From: Phoronis australis | Lineage: Eukaryota > Phoronida > Phoronidae | DNA: 64,000 bases | Reading direction: 5' to 3' | Assembly: GCA_002633005.1 (NCBI GenBank) | Contig: NMRA01000093.1 | Location: 702,360 to 766,359, forward strand | Shown here: positions 47,465 through 62,400 of the stretch, in pieces | Position numbering within the stretch: the first letter of the stretch is position 1 | Layout: each line of letters opens with the position of its first letter | Made by a program: the position numbers and the translations under genes | Notes under the pieces: generated by a model | The model's database searches: none | Seen by the model: only the letters and a program-made list of their open reading frames with translations | Told to the model about the DNA's origin: nothing

Positions 47465-50400
47465 GTATGTTGCTTAGTTGTTATTGTCAGTTTTCAACTT
47501 CGTTTTTCACTCAGCAAGGACGTAGGCTAGGTCGCTAGGGTGTTAGGGTAGTCGGTTAAGCAACCCTTTAATTTAAATAGGGTTGGAAGTCCACACAGTG
47601 AAAGTTTAGAATCAAGTGCCATACTCGAATTGCGCGTCAAACATTAACCCGTACGTGTCGCAATTGCGATCGCGTGAACACATTCATTGATCCTAAGAAT
47701 TTATATATTAGAAATAATATTTCCGGTCCTTCTTAACTTCCCGTAAGATACCGCATTTATTGGTAATCGTAAACTCGGTATTATAAACAAATAAAGCTTT
47801 GATAAATTGAATTTTGTTACTATTTTGATACTTTAGTCTTTATTTCACATCAGTTGTAAAGTGTATTGTTAAGAAACTACATCTGTGTTCCAGAAAACAG
47901 CAGTTTAACCGCAGCCAACCTTGCTAAACACGATGACGGAGATGATATGGACACTCAGAGTGGACCGCTGTCTGTATCAGGGGTATCTCTCAGCCAATCA
48001 GCCAGCACGTTCAAGACGTGGGCCAGTAGCTGGACGGACTGCACTAACACAACTTTCAGTAAAGTGCATCGCTATTGGGCGTCAAATTCTGCACTTCACA
48101 AAGAGGTACTACTGCTTTATTGAAGCATTCATTGTGTTAAATGTCATCGATATGTCATGTGTTTGATTATTTTGCCATCAACCCTGAACTGGTCTGCATC
48201 CCTGTAGGAGTTCCTGTCCATTGACTTGTGTATTTACCAGTTTCAAAGGGGCCACCTGCCCCTTGTGCACACTGTGAGGCATGTTCAATTTGACACGGTA
48301 TACTTGATGATTACAACTAGTCAGCAAAAATAACATTTCTAAATACACTTACTGTATTCGCCGTAATAGCCGCCCATGCCCCTACAAGCGCCCCCCACGC
48401 ATTTTCAAACTTAGCTGAAATAAGCGCCTAGTCCAGTTTTGTTGAAAGTCTTTCATAGATTACATATACGTCACAGAGCGTAAATTTGATGAATCTTAGC
48501 TTCCGATTTCACCCGCCTTGGGTTATAATAAGCGCCCCCCTGAACTGAACTTTTCTAAGCGCCCTGGGCGGTTATTACAGCGAATACGGTACATCTCTTG
48601 AACTTCAGATTTTCTGAATACAATTGTTATAGTCTATTCTACGATCCATGTAATTGAAAGAAGCTGAGAATTTAGTCAAGTGCAGTTATCTAATTATAGA
48701 TCTGTTGTTGTAGGTACTTGCTGTATTGGCCGCTGTAACTGAGGTCATCAAAGAGAATGATGGGAAGGAAACAGAAACAGAGTACTTTGCAGCATTGGTA
48801 TGTCATGGCGTTTGATATTAATTGTTACCATCTCGTCAAACAAGTTTTTATCAGTCAGTATGTGATGAGGTAGATACACACCACCTGTTGGTTTTATCTC
48901 TGTACTCGCACTCGATACTCGGTCATAACGCATTATTAAAGTATGAATTTGTAAGTTTACTCAAATCTTGCCTTGCAATTGATGAGTTTTTAAGTCGAGT
49001 TTCAAGTATGGAGAGTAGACCCTTGTTCTGAACGTAGATTCAGACTTGAAACTTAACTAGTCCCGCCGCATGATACGAGTACAGTTTACTGATATCATGC
49101 CATGCAATTGTCAATTTTTGAGTTGTGCAAAGGTTAGACCCCTAGTGGTTGTATTTTTTGTACGTGCCAGTTTTGGATGTGCAGTTAGAGATGTCTAAAT
49201 TGTGACAGTGTCGTTTGCCAAGACTTGGCACTGAACTCAACTTGTATTTTCGCTGCTTGGAAAAGTTACATTAAAAATACGAGGTGAGTGTGGATATGTT
49301 ATCAACTCTCTCAATTTGGAAAGTACAAAGCAGTTTTGAATTACACTAATTGTTAAATATAAAATGTTAAATTTAATTGTTTTGCGCTTGTACTTTTTGA
49401 TTTCTATAATAAATCTCTGTTAATTTAGATGACCACCCTTGAATCTGCTGAAGAGGAACAGTCAAAAGCGGCAACAGCCTATCTGTTGAGTCTGGCTATA
49501 AAAAAGTGAGTGAAAGTCAAAGGTACCTACGTAATGCTACTTTGCTTCTAGTAAGTAAGACTGAAGAAAATGCTAGAGTGGGCATCGCTACAAAGTTTTT
49601 AGGTTCTCTCGGTCATCAACATTTGAGAATTTTTTTTGTCTATCAATGCTGATTGCTCCATGTAAATTAATGGTTCTGTTTTCTGTTACAATGGACCTGT
49701 TGTAGTTGTGTTTCTTTATCACGTGCTTAATCTTGTTAACAGTTTCAACATACATGTTGTCCTTGATTGACAGGGTTCCACCCCCCGTTCTGAAGAAGAG
49801 TTTCCCTGAAGTCTCCCAAGCATTGTTTGATCAACTAGCTACAGCGTCAAACTCAGAATCCACCTCGCTGATGAAATCAGTGAGTTATGCTTGTTAATAG
49901 CCAACAAATTTTCTGTATAAATTCTCCAGTTTGGGATAGTGAAATATTTTTTCCTCACGATCAGACCTTTTTTCCAAATTTTAGAAGTTTTAAGCAATTT
50001 TGGCTGTAGTGAATTCTGTGATCAACAATGATTATTCACCTCTATATTACACATTTTGGAGACGCATGAAAATGTCGGCAGCTATTTTCAGTGATTTACA
50101 AACTGCCGCGTTTGTATTCAGATTCTGTCGATGCAAAATGCAGAGTACTGAAATTAATATTGTGAATGACAAAATCAGCCAGGTCCCAGTCTTCACAATT
50201 GAGAAAGCGGAATTTTCAGCTTGAATTCCAGTGTCGCAAACGTTAGACTCCCAAATTGGAGAATTTTTACCATATTTAGTTTTCTTCCAGTTTTGTGAAT
50301 GTTACCAAGGACCAACTAAAAGCTGGACAATGTCGATATTTTGATGTAATTTATGAAAATATGTATTACCGTTCTGTTAGTGTTGGAAATTTGATAAAGC

Positions 50401-53400
50401 TTTGAAAAGAGTAAAAAATAGAATAAATTAATTTCGACATACTGGGTAAAATAGCTCAAGCAAGTCTTATTTTCTTAAACCTTTATTTTACAGTTGATAA
50501 GCTGTCTTTCATCTTTGCTTCGTGCCCAAGAGAGGTCAGTATGGTCTGACTCTTCCACCATGCAACTGTACAACGGCATCCTGTCATTTACAGCTCACAG
50601 TAAACCTAAGGTTAGAGTTCTAACAATGACGAGATTAGAGTAACTGTTGCTGCCAATCATTATGCTGGAAAGAACGAGCACAAAATTCAAGGCTTAAAAA
50701 TAGCATTCCAAGTCGACGAATATTGTTCAAGCATGAACTGTAATGGTCATTTTGAACACAAGTAGTTCAAGCAGGAATCTTGTATCATTGAAAGTTATCA
50801 TCAACAGGGTTGACATCGTGTGGTTCTCATCTTGGAAGAGCCACTTCTGGAGCCAAGACATCTCCAGATGCTTTCAATTGAGTTCCTGTAATCTCTGTAA
50901 TATATTTCCCTTTTGATTTACTGTGATCAATTTTGCAAAAAATTAACTCTGTTTTTATGTGACTGTTATGTCTGTTGCTTAAAGGTACGCAAGGCAGCCC
51001 AGCAAGCTGTGGCATCCATTTTAAGAGGAAGTAGCTTCATCCTACAGGTGGAGCCTCCTCCCCATCATCCCGCTGCCTCGGCCACAGCCAAGTACTGCAT
51101 ACAGACAATAGAGGACTCAGGAGGTTAGTTTGTCTTCGTTGTCATGTCGTTATTTATACTGTATCAGAGTTCAGATTTGATTGACAAAACCAAGCACCCA
51201 GTGAACCCACATGATTGGAAAACCTGCCCCCCCTTCAAATACAATGTTGGGACTGGCATTAACAAATTTCAAGCTATTACTGTTTAAGTGTTTAGTAACC
51301 ATTGATATCAATTTATCATTGACAACTTGGGGTTAAATACAATAACATGAGTAAGTAATTCAGTTAGCGTGCTCTCTCGTGTCACTGAGTTACTTTACTT
51401 GAGCGTTAGTCACTTGTAAATAATATTTTGTTTGTAGCAAGTTAGGGTAACATCTTAGTCCTGATCTTTTCTGCTTTTTCAGGGACTGGTGAAACGTCGG
51501 CACACATTCTTGGTTTACTGAAAGACATCTTGGGTGTGTTCCCTGCCAACAGTCTCAAGTCGACGTGTGAAGCCATATTACGTGTAATGACACTCAGTAA
51601 TGTGGTATGTAGATGCTCAGTCATCATTGGTTCATAGGAGACTGCAGCTGTCAGCACAGTTTTTTGTTGGATTGAGAGATTGCGTGGGACACACGTTAAA
51701 GGATCTGACGTAGGATCAGTGTCTTTTTTGAACTTTTTGAGTAGGAAATTGTTAGAAACTTCAAGTGTCTTATGTTATATGAGGTGTGAGATGTTTTGAG
51801 AATGTTACTGTCAAAAAGAAAAATGTGTGTGAAAGATATGATATTTAAGTATTTAGGCACTGTCTCCTTACGTCCTTGAGGAAGCAGCGAGATTGACATC
51901 GTCATATTTTACAAGAGGCATTTGGAGGCTTCATCTAAAAGTCATTAGAATTTGTATGCTTGTTAGCATCACTTGACATTCTGAGGTAAATACCAATTCA
52001 AGAGCTTTCATCCACTGTAAATTTCCCTTTTTTCGAGGTGGTCTTCTTGTTTTTTGGGACATTCGTTGATTCCTAAATTTGTGTTGACACCATAGATAAC
52101 TTGATAAGTTGGAGATGTGTAACCTGTTGTGTTATTTACTTTCTGCGTGGCTTGATGATGCCGGTCATCACAAGAATCTTTCACACTAAAAATTTGCTAA
52201 CTTAGCCGTGCACATGTGTTGCAGTAGATGGTGCATTCAATTCTGGGAAAATCAATAGACAAATGTTGTTGTTTGCACATCACCCAGTTATCTGTGATAT
52301 CACCAAATGTATGTGACCCAACAACCATCCCATAATGCTTTTGAAGATTATCACAGGGCTGTTAATAGAGGAAGATATGCAGTAGACAAAATCTTCCAAT
52401 TTGACAGGCATCTGTTACGGTATCCCTGTAGGAACCTGTCACTCAAAAGTGTTAGTGTTATGTTGGAAGTGCTCCTAAACGGCCAGATCAGTAGTATTTA
52501 CAGCTCTCTTTTGGAGTTATCTCCCCTGTAATGTGTTCACTTTAATTCATTGTAGATTGTTAATGCAGTTGCTATGCAGGCGCTCCATAGCATGTTCTCC
52601 ATGCATCCCAAGCCCAACTGTTTGTCTGCAGAGCTAAACGCTCAGTTAATTACAGTAAGTGTGATATTGAAGTATTTAAATGTCTGCCACTTGAAAAAAA
52701 AAGTTTTATTCCACGTCCCCACTGGACATTCTGTCGTAAAAGTAAAACAACCTGAGATTGTCAACATATGAAGCACCTCTAGTCATAGGAAGCTTCTTAT
52801 GGAGTAGTTGTAAGACTTGGTTCCGCCACAATTTGTGAGGCTGATCTCGACCTAATCACTAGTCTGATTCAACAAAACGCCTTCATTCCCCTGTGTTTCA
52901 AGACATCTGAAAGTTGCATAATTTATAGAAAGCACACTCTATGGTTTTTTTTCAAGGACAATTTAAAGCAATTCATCAAAGTGAATCTTTGCATTGGTAT
53001 GTGCGCTGGAAAAACATGAGATGCAGCAATGACCAAAACTGCGATTTTGTCATTTTTCTTCCCAAAATCACAAATTCGCGACTGCCCTGGTCCCAGAGTA
53101 GACAAGAATCTCATTGCTGTTGCAAGTATGTTCCAGAAACACAGGTGACAATATGTCATTACCCACAGGATTTTTTTTTCAATTTCCATTCGTTTGAAGA
53201 GAATCTGTATGTGCACCCAAAAGTTGGTGCTGAACAAAGAAGTGGTCTAAAACTGGCCATACTTGTGGATCGGGGTAGAACAGCAGGGGCTAAATTTTTG
53301 GGCTCATTTTTACTAAAAACATCTTCAAAGAACTACTGAATACCATTCATGGTAATCACTTGCCATTTACTCCACAGAATCACCATCAATTCACATCTCC

Positions 53401-56400
53401 ACATTTTCATTTTGGGGAGCTACAAACGCTTCTTAAACCATAAAGGACTTGTTTATTGCTGTTTATTAAAACACTGTTCTCCAGAACTTAAACAGAGTTT
53501 TTCGAAATTGTATGCTACTGCGTCTGAGTCTTCAAAGAGTTGATTGGCCATCTCTGTGAATTGCACGAGTCGTCACCACGTTGGTATCAGACTTTGAGTC
53601 ACTGTCTCCTCCTGTGGATCTTTGGAACAACTGCACACAATTGTTTTTTGGTTGAATTAGTTTCAACATACCTGATGGCAAGTAGAAAAGCGTAGCGAGT
53701 TGATTATGGCAACTGATCTATTTCAGGCTCTGTATGACTACCAACCGTCGTCGAATGATTCGCAGCCACTGGCTGCCTGGTTGGCTGTCATGGAGAAGGC
53801 ACACATTAATTTGTTCAGGTGAGATCCAGCAGTCTGTGATTTGGGCTCCATTTGCTACTGTCATAGGATGACACTGACTGAAACTGTTGCGCTTAGTATT
53901 TACAGTTTTGTTAAATGACATACAGTACAAGACTAAAGTAATTGAAGACAGACAGTACAAGACTAAAGTAATTGAAGACAGACAGTACAAGACTATAGTA
54001 ATCAAAGATAAACTAAATATATTCCTGTCATGGCAGCTAATTCCGCAAAATATTTCTGGTAATAACAAGTAGGGGGTCAAAGTTCTAATTATTGAATGTC
54101 TTAGCCACCTCGCCAACTTTCCTGTTATTTCCCTTTGTTCTCAGTCATGAGGAAAAGCTACAGTGATGATGAGTTGGGTTTCAGCCCAGGTGTTGTGATG
54201 GGGGAATTCCTGGTCATTTTGTCTGAATCCTTTTGTCTAATGACTTGAACTGTAGTTTCTGCTTTCACAAATCCACACTGTCTGTGAAAATGTGGTTAAG
54301 TCGAAGCACTTAAGAGCCTGTTTCAGTCTGGTATCTTCTATTTTTCCTTGTTTTCGGTTTCATCAATCTACAGTTTCCATTGTCCTTCTGCAATCACTTT
54401 TGCCTAAGGCTTCCAAGCAAGAGTGCGCATGTTTATATAGATTGGATATGCCTGAGACTTTCTGTTTGTTTCCTTACTCATGTCATGAAGTTGTATTATA
54501 ATCTAATCAGTTGCAAAGATTAGTGTTGTATTGGTTGCAAGTGGAGAAAACTTATCAATGTTACTTACAGGCTCGATGAGAAGTTGTGTGTCAGCCACCT
54601 CCCTCGTCTCACAAACACCTGTATGAAATGCCTCTTGTCGGAGAAGATGGAGATTTGTCAAAAAGCATCTCACACTGTCATGGTAATATCTGCAATAGGA
54701 ACGTAATGGTGGACTCTGGCTCTTTTTCAGTACTGGTAACATGCACAGTATCTCATGAGAGGTTTTCAGTGACCAGTGTTACGCTGGCAGCTCGATGACC
54801 AGACTCTTTATTAGAGTACTGTGGCTTACTTTTAGTATTTTGCTAATACTTAAAGCTGGCAATGGAATCGTGCGTTCAGTGAAAAACAAACCATTGATTG
54901 ATGCTGCTTACTTCAGGCCTTGCCTACTAAGTTGCTTGTCGTGGCCAATAAGTTTCTGTCACCAAGGCAGTTTGGCCATCGGGATTCTAGGTCATTTATT
55001 GTAAATATTTGTAAGTCAAACAAAGGGTAAAAGTGTGATGGCATAGCTTTGCAAGACTAAATACCTGTGAAGAAAGTCGATATTTTCAACAGACGAAAAT
55101 GATTGGAGGAAGTCTATAAGAAAAATGTCACTTTATTTGAAATTTAAGTTTGAAATAAGGTGAATCATATTTCTTTTCGCGTGCTTGGACTTTGAGTCAT
55201 ATGCTGATATACGTCTGTCTTATTTCAGCTGATGTTACGTCAGTGTGTCCAGCCCGCTGCCCCATGGCTTGTGCCTGTTGTACAGGCTGCGTCTAAGGAG
55301 ATGACGTCCCCTGTACACCGGATGTTCAGGGCCGTAGAGGCTGGGCTTAGTTATCAATACCATGCTTCATGGTCTCTTGTCATTGACGTGTTAGCAGTGT
55401 TCTTTGAGGTCAGTGGACAATGCATGGTTTGTCTTTCTATGTTTACTGATTTCACTAAGTATATTAGTTTATTAGTTGTCTATTTTACTCATTTTTGTCA
55501 CCACTTTCACTTGCCAGTTTACACAATCTATCCTCCATTCACAGAATGTAGTTACATTTTTTCTTCCATTGATTCCTTTGTGGAATGTAATACTTTATGT
55601 TTGAGTTTGAATGAATAACATTTAAAATTTTAACTGCTTTGATACTTGCGTACTGTTGAAAAATTGTATTTGATATTGCCAATTTATATTAGTTCTGTGT
55701 TTTGATGATCATTTTGGACGTGTGAATTATCACTTCCAAATGCAGTCAGTTTTGCATATCGCATGTTTTTATCAGCAACTGGGTACTTAGTTCTTCAAAT
55801 TGTTGCAACAGTGTAGTTGTCTTTATTGATTTTACATAAGCATTTGATATCATTCATCAACTCCAGGTACTGGGTAAAGATTGCTCGGCTCTGATGAGGA
55901 AGTGCCTTGTGTCCCTGGCGGACCTGCGCAATAGCCCCCACTTTCCCCACAAGCCCATCCTGGATCATGCCGTGGGTGTGGCTATTCAGAAGATGGGTCC
56001 ACAAAAGGTGCTGGCTGCCGTACCATTAGGAATCACTGGCGATGAGTGAGTGGTATTGTAGGGATATGCTGGTGAACTAGGCATTTTCTGTTATTTTGTA
56101 TTATAGTACTGTGGAATAGGATTCAGTTGCAAGAACAATATCACTAATTGTTCATTCGATCTCCCTAACATGTTGGAGTTTATTCTTCATTGTTTTGTCT
56201 AGAACATTTGACAGACGAGTATTATTCATTGGCAGGAGTCAGTTTTTGCATTTTTAATTGCTGGTCTTAGAACTGTGTCGTTTATGAATTTCAGTAAACA
56301 TGCAGGCAATAGGCTTGCTTTTGCTCAATTTCATTTCCTGTTTCTATGAAACGTGTTGTCAAACAATATTTTCGACCTTGGAAAAAGTCATATGAATAGT

Positions 56401-59400
56401 GTGTGATCAAAGTTCAAAGTTACTCAATGTGTACTGTAGTGCAGACATCATCAAATCCAGTGCATTGCTTGTAATCATTCTTTATCTAAATTTCAGAGAT
56501 AACTATGACTTCCCACGCAGTTGGCTCCTGCCCGTGTTAAGAGATAATATACGCGACACCCAATTGTCTTTCTTCAATAGCTACTTCCTTCCTCTGGCCG
56601 CGAAGCTTCGAGCTAAATGTAAGCCGTCTTTTTCATAACTTTCTGAGCTTTAAAGATAGTGCTTCTGTTTATTCAGATCATCAGATGTGTTTCCTCAACT
56701 GAAAGGTAATGATAATTTAAAGCCATTTACAAATTTGCAATATAAGCAAACCTAGATGAAGTAAGCAGACTTGCTTGCATTATAACTTTTCTCTTCTTTG
56801 CAAAGGTATCACTATTTCCTTTTCCACTTCAGCTGTTGCGTTTGAAAAAGCTGGCAAGATTGTTGAATGTAAGACGTACGACGCCCTTCAGCATCAGATC
56901 TGGTCCCTGTTGCCGGGCTTCTGTACACGACCCACAGACTTGATACAGGTAACGACTCTATATACAGTCAAAACGGTTCTGTATATATGGTCACTGTAGA
57001 GAACAGGTTGACATGGAGTGCACCTGTATGAGTGGCTACTTATAGGACATTTGTTGCCTGGCAATGAATGTACTGTATGTTTAAAAAGTAATTGGGTAAA
57101 GTGACGAGGAATGTCCGTTCATGAAGGTCGAGAGCAACTGACGGTGAATTTCCTGTTAAGCTAACACACTGAAAATGCCGTTCTATTTTTAGCATTTTGT
57201 CAAAATAACGAGCGTTTACACATTATTCTGCTGTAAGATCAGCTGTCATGACAAGGAAACACACTTTTGTGTGTCTTCTTGCGTCATGTAATGTAGTGTA
57301 GAGTTGTGGGTTCATCGTCATTGTATTTAATCCTGCATTTCACCCTTTTAAAATGTTTAAAGAATGAAAGTCGAATTGGGCGTTTCAGTCTCATAAAATC
57401 TGACTCGTAATATTCCTTTCCCTCATAAGATTCTATTTTTGTTACCAACAAGAACATCCAAACCATCAGTGACATAAGAAACCTCTTCAGATTTATTGGG
57501 GTCAGCCAACCCTGAAATTACAAATCCAGATATGGCACATGTTCGCATCGATTGGAACTCATTCGGCAAGATTGTATCAGCGTGGCTGTGTTTTTAAACT
57601 TCAAAGCGCTTCTGTTGAGAATTCAAAATTTACAGCACAACAGAGCGAAATATCTGTTTGCTTGTTTGTGCCTGTAGAAATGGGGTACAATATCACCAGT
57701 GTTGGACAAAAATAGTTGTTGTAATTGGTCTTTTTCAATTTTCACACAAAGTTGCGTGTGTCTTAAATTGGTATAAATTTACCGTAGGCACTGTGAAACG
57801 TTGATTCAAATCATATTTCATCCACCTTTGGTGATGTCAATTGCAAAAAAGTGCTGCTTACTACAAAATTAACTTTAAAATGTATTGGAATTACTTAGAT
57901 TAAAAGTGATTTGTGGCCTTGGTTAGAACTTTGGCAAGCAAGTCACTATATGAGCAGAAAGCAATTACTGGAAATGGTTCTGTCTCTGAACAATAGGTGA
58001 CGTTAGTAGCTGGTGTTGAGACTTGAAACATATAGAATTCAATTGTAAGAATTCTTTACATTATGTAGTGTTTGAGACTTTGCATTGTATTGTGTAATTT
58101 GATCAATTTATCGTCTATTCCCGATTCTAGTCTTTCAAAGGTGTGGCCAAAATACTTGGTACTGCCATCACAGACCGACCAGATCTCAAAATGGACGTCT
58201 TGTCGTCGCTGCGGAAACTCATCCTTCATGCCATTGATGAGAAGGAGGGAAGTGGTGAGTTACTGTTACCTGTGATGGCGTTAGGTTTGACCTTTGTGTG
58301 ACCTTGGTGTTCTCTCCGATTCTCATTATATATTCACTTATTAATCTTGTTTTTGTCAGGTTATTGCTGAAAGAGAGTGTTTTCAAGCATCGGTTCAGAT
58401 GTGAAATTGTTTAATTTGTGGAACAACAAAATAGGTCTTGAAAATTGTCTTGTAAGAAGAGGAGATATTCAGTATCTATAAAATTGCCATTAAAGCTGTG
58501 GTCAACTCGCTGAAACGGTTGTACTATTTGTGTGATTCAATTGTCTTGTCATTAGAATTGGATAGTTTCATCCCCCTATACTCTTAGACTGTTTTGTGTT
58601 GTAGAGGAGGACAAGGCAGAACTATCCAAGTTTGCCAAGAACTATCTGCCCATCTTGTTCAATGTCTTCACTACTGAACCAGAGAACCTGAAGGACATGA
58701 GTAGGATGGCTGCCCTGGAGACCACCAAAGTCTACTTCAAGATCACAGATCCCAAGGTAATGTGGCCAATTCCTGGACCTGGACTTTGAATGTCAAGACA
58801 GTGGAGAAGTTGGGAGTAGTGACCTTTAGGTGGCGTTGTCAGTGGCAGTGTTGAGTTGTTTAGATTGGCCACAGGTGGATTCAAACCTCCGACCTAACTG
58901 ATTACAGTACAATGATATGCTGGTAGAGTTGAAAGCCAGTGCAGCATGCAGGCATATATTTTAAGGGTATTTAACTAGTGAGGTCACCAGCTTTAATCTG
59001 ACTTAATTCTATCAAGTGACTAGAAGGCCTTGTCGGGAATTGTCAATTTATAATAAAATCACGAAAACAGTGGATTTTGTGTTTTATAGCTCTAGTCAAA
59101 GCTGACCTATCCAATATTAATGCAAAAGAGCGTTTCTTTTTTCAATTCTGAAACCAGTTGTGCTATTTTAAAGTGTTCTTACCTATTCCCTTTAAACACC
59201 GTGTTTGCTTAAAAATTTTTATTGAGCAAAATTGACTTCAAAATCTTCTGTTTTTTCATATATTTTGTTAGGAATCTGTACATTGCCATGTTAATTGTTG
59301 AAACTATTAATTATTAATTAACATTTGACATATATGTGACGTGCTGAGATGGAGTTTGTTCTCTTTGTTACAGCTTATAGCCACCTTCTTTGACAAAGCT

Positions 59401-62400
59401 CACGATAAAGTTAATGACTTGGATGTTACCCCATTCAAAAGGTAGGAATTGTATCGTAGAGAACAATCATGACTGTCAAAGAGAAAACCTTTTAGGGTTT
59501 AACCTTGTCATAATTGTGTCCGAAGTTATATACTCAAAAGACGAACCTTTTTGCAGTCTGACAGCTGACTGGCGTTTCTCTATGAACAGATGCAGTAATA
59601 TCCTAGTATAACGTGTCCGCATCTTCAGAACCAGTTTTCTCCACACTTGCTTGAGCGTGATATCATCTGTTACTGTTAGTGAATAGTGGTTGAACGTGAT
59701 ATTACCGAGTGAGTCGTCTTTTTACTTGATCCGTTGTTTGTATTTGAAGTGTCTGTGAGTGGTAAGGAAGCTATGATTAATTGAGTGTTTGTTTTCACAG
59801 GCATGCTTTGCTGGACTTACTTATAGCCATGATACCTTATACAGATGAAGAAAGATTGAAGAAACTGTTCAGATTCGCTGTTCCTCTACTTGAGGTAAAG
59901 TTCATCATCCAAACTAGTTTGTGATTGCCGTGTGTCAAGAATGCTTCCGGTAGCCGCTCTACAATTTTGTAAAAAGTTAAATAGTTTTTTCCAAGAGGTT
60001 TGGGTGTTGAGACAATGTGAGGATTTCCATGTAAGTTGTAATACATGAACCATGATATCAGATCATTAATTCACTGTTTTACACAATCAATCTCATTGCA
60101 TCTTACTTAAGAGGCATATGTGGCTGTGAACTGATGTATGAAATATTGAAAACGACCCAACATGTGTACGTCAGCCGTGTGTGGAATGAACAGAAGGTAA
60201 AGCTGCCTTTACCTGACCATGTACTAATTAACAGGAAGGCAATATGCTTGTTCAATAATTTTGGGTGATGGAGCTCTGATGAAAGTAATATGTGTACTGT
60301 TCTCCGAAGTACTTTTGGTGTTTGTTTTTTGAAATGTTCCTTTTTTGCATAATATATATATATAGTATTTTCTTGAAAAACATCAACGGATTTTCAAAAG
60401 TTGCATAAAAAAGAAGCAAGGCCCTAATTAAGTATTACTGAAACTGTAAATGTGTTTTGGAGAATCCATCGACAATATTTATATCAAAAGAAGTTTGGTC
60501 ATGTTGTTTGTATTGTTGTTTTACAAGTATGTACATTCTTTTTTAACACAAAAGATCACGTCACTCCTTTGATTACATATTGGTATAAAGCTAAGAGTAA
60601 CATTCTACAGCAGTACACTTTCAATGGGTTAAATGTTGTAGTTTTGGAGACATTTGGATAAAGGCACTGATGTGCCTATAGTATTACATGAAACCTTAAA
60701 AGAAACCTTGTTAACAAAATACTTCATTATCGGCATATCTTTATCTAATACTTGTTAGTTGATATGGAGAATTTTCATTTTCATCTTGCTCTGGAAATCA
60801 TAATTTGCATTAATGGTTTTTGCTGTTTTGTTTTGATTTTAAATGATTAGAATGGTCTTTAAAAAGATTGATGTCGAAAATCTGTATTTAGCACTGGCAT
60901 TGAGTGTGAGAGCTGATGTCATTGGGTTTCATTGTAGAGTGACGACCGCACGATACAGAAAAAGAGCTACCGTATCCTGGAAACCATCTGTGAATCTGAG
61001 TCCACAGCCAGTCTTGTCATCAGCTCACTGGCCGAGATACAGCAAGTCCTCACAAAAAGTCTGTCTGCATCAGTGTCGTCTGCTAAGGCGGTGAGTTAGT
61101 GGCTCAGCTAGTCTCTCGGCTTGTGTAGATGGGTCTTTATCTTGCAATAAAGTAGTGACTGGGATTTTGAGTTACCACTGAGAGCATCTGCAGGTAACTG
61201 TTTCACTTAAATGTTTTTGGTCATTTTTCCCCTGTATACACTTGTGGTAGCATTAGTTACAGTAAAAATTTTGCAGTTTGGTACTGAAATTCAATCCAAA
61301 TCAAATTTCTTCGTTCTGCAGATTGGGACATGGCCGATTTTTGTGTTCATCATATTTCTCAAGTATCTGGCACTGCATTTTTATCACAAGAGTCTGAAAG
61401 ACTTGACTGTTCGTAAAGTCGGCTAAAATAGCTGCCAGGCAACTGAATGTTTTCAAATGTCCCCATAGCGCGTAGCGTCAAGGTGAATGATCCTCTCAAG
61501 GATTGGAATTTTCCTGTCTAAGAGGCTTTCCTCTTGTTTTGTTTTGATTTCCTCTTATTTGGTTTCCGGTTTCCTCTTTTTTGTCTGTTTTTATCATTAT
61601 CTTTATTTTATTCATGGAAAAACATTTCAGTTAAATTTTACAACACGATTAATATTTCTTTCACACAGGCCTATTTGTGGAACGATACATCACCTGGAAA
61701 AGTTTCCTCTTTTTTGTCATTTTGTCATTGCAAACTCTGTCCTTTGTAATTGATAGTAATTATTGAATTTGGGGTGGCCAATACTGTCTCTTTCTAAAAT
61801 TTTATCTCTTGTTGAACACAAACTTTTTGCTTTGGAACGAGTTGAAAAGGTCAGAATGTTACTAATGTTTGATGAAACTTTCCCACATTGTTGCTGAATC
61901 TTCAATTGCCCATTTTTTTCTACAGCCTCGACTTCGATGTCTCATTCACATAGTGCGTAAAGTATCAACGAATCAGCGGGACTTTGTCACGGCCGTCTTA
62001 CCCGAGGCCATACTTTGCACACGAGAGGTCGCTGTTAAGGCGAGGGGAGCTGCTTACCTACTGCTGAACGAGATGTGTAACGCCGTGGTCAGGTGGTCAG
62101 ATGGAACAGACGAAGGTAGGTGGTATAGTGTCTGAAGATGGGTGAGGGTTGGGCGTGAAATCTCAAAACACTCTGGGGATGTTCATGGCTGTTGTCACAC
62201 CTTGTCTTGTCACCAAATGACNAGCGCGTAACGTCAAGGTGAATGATCCTCTCAAGGATTGGAATTTTCCTGTCTAAGAGGCTTTCCTCTTGTTTTGTTT
62301 TGATTTCCTCTTATTTGGTTTCCGGTTTCCTCTTTTTCGTCTGTTTTTATCATTATTTTTATGTTATTCATGGAAAAACATTATTTCAGTTAAATTTTAC

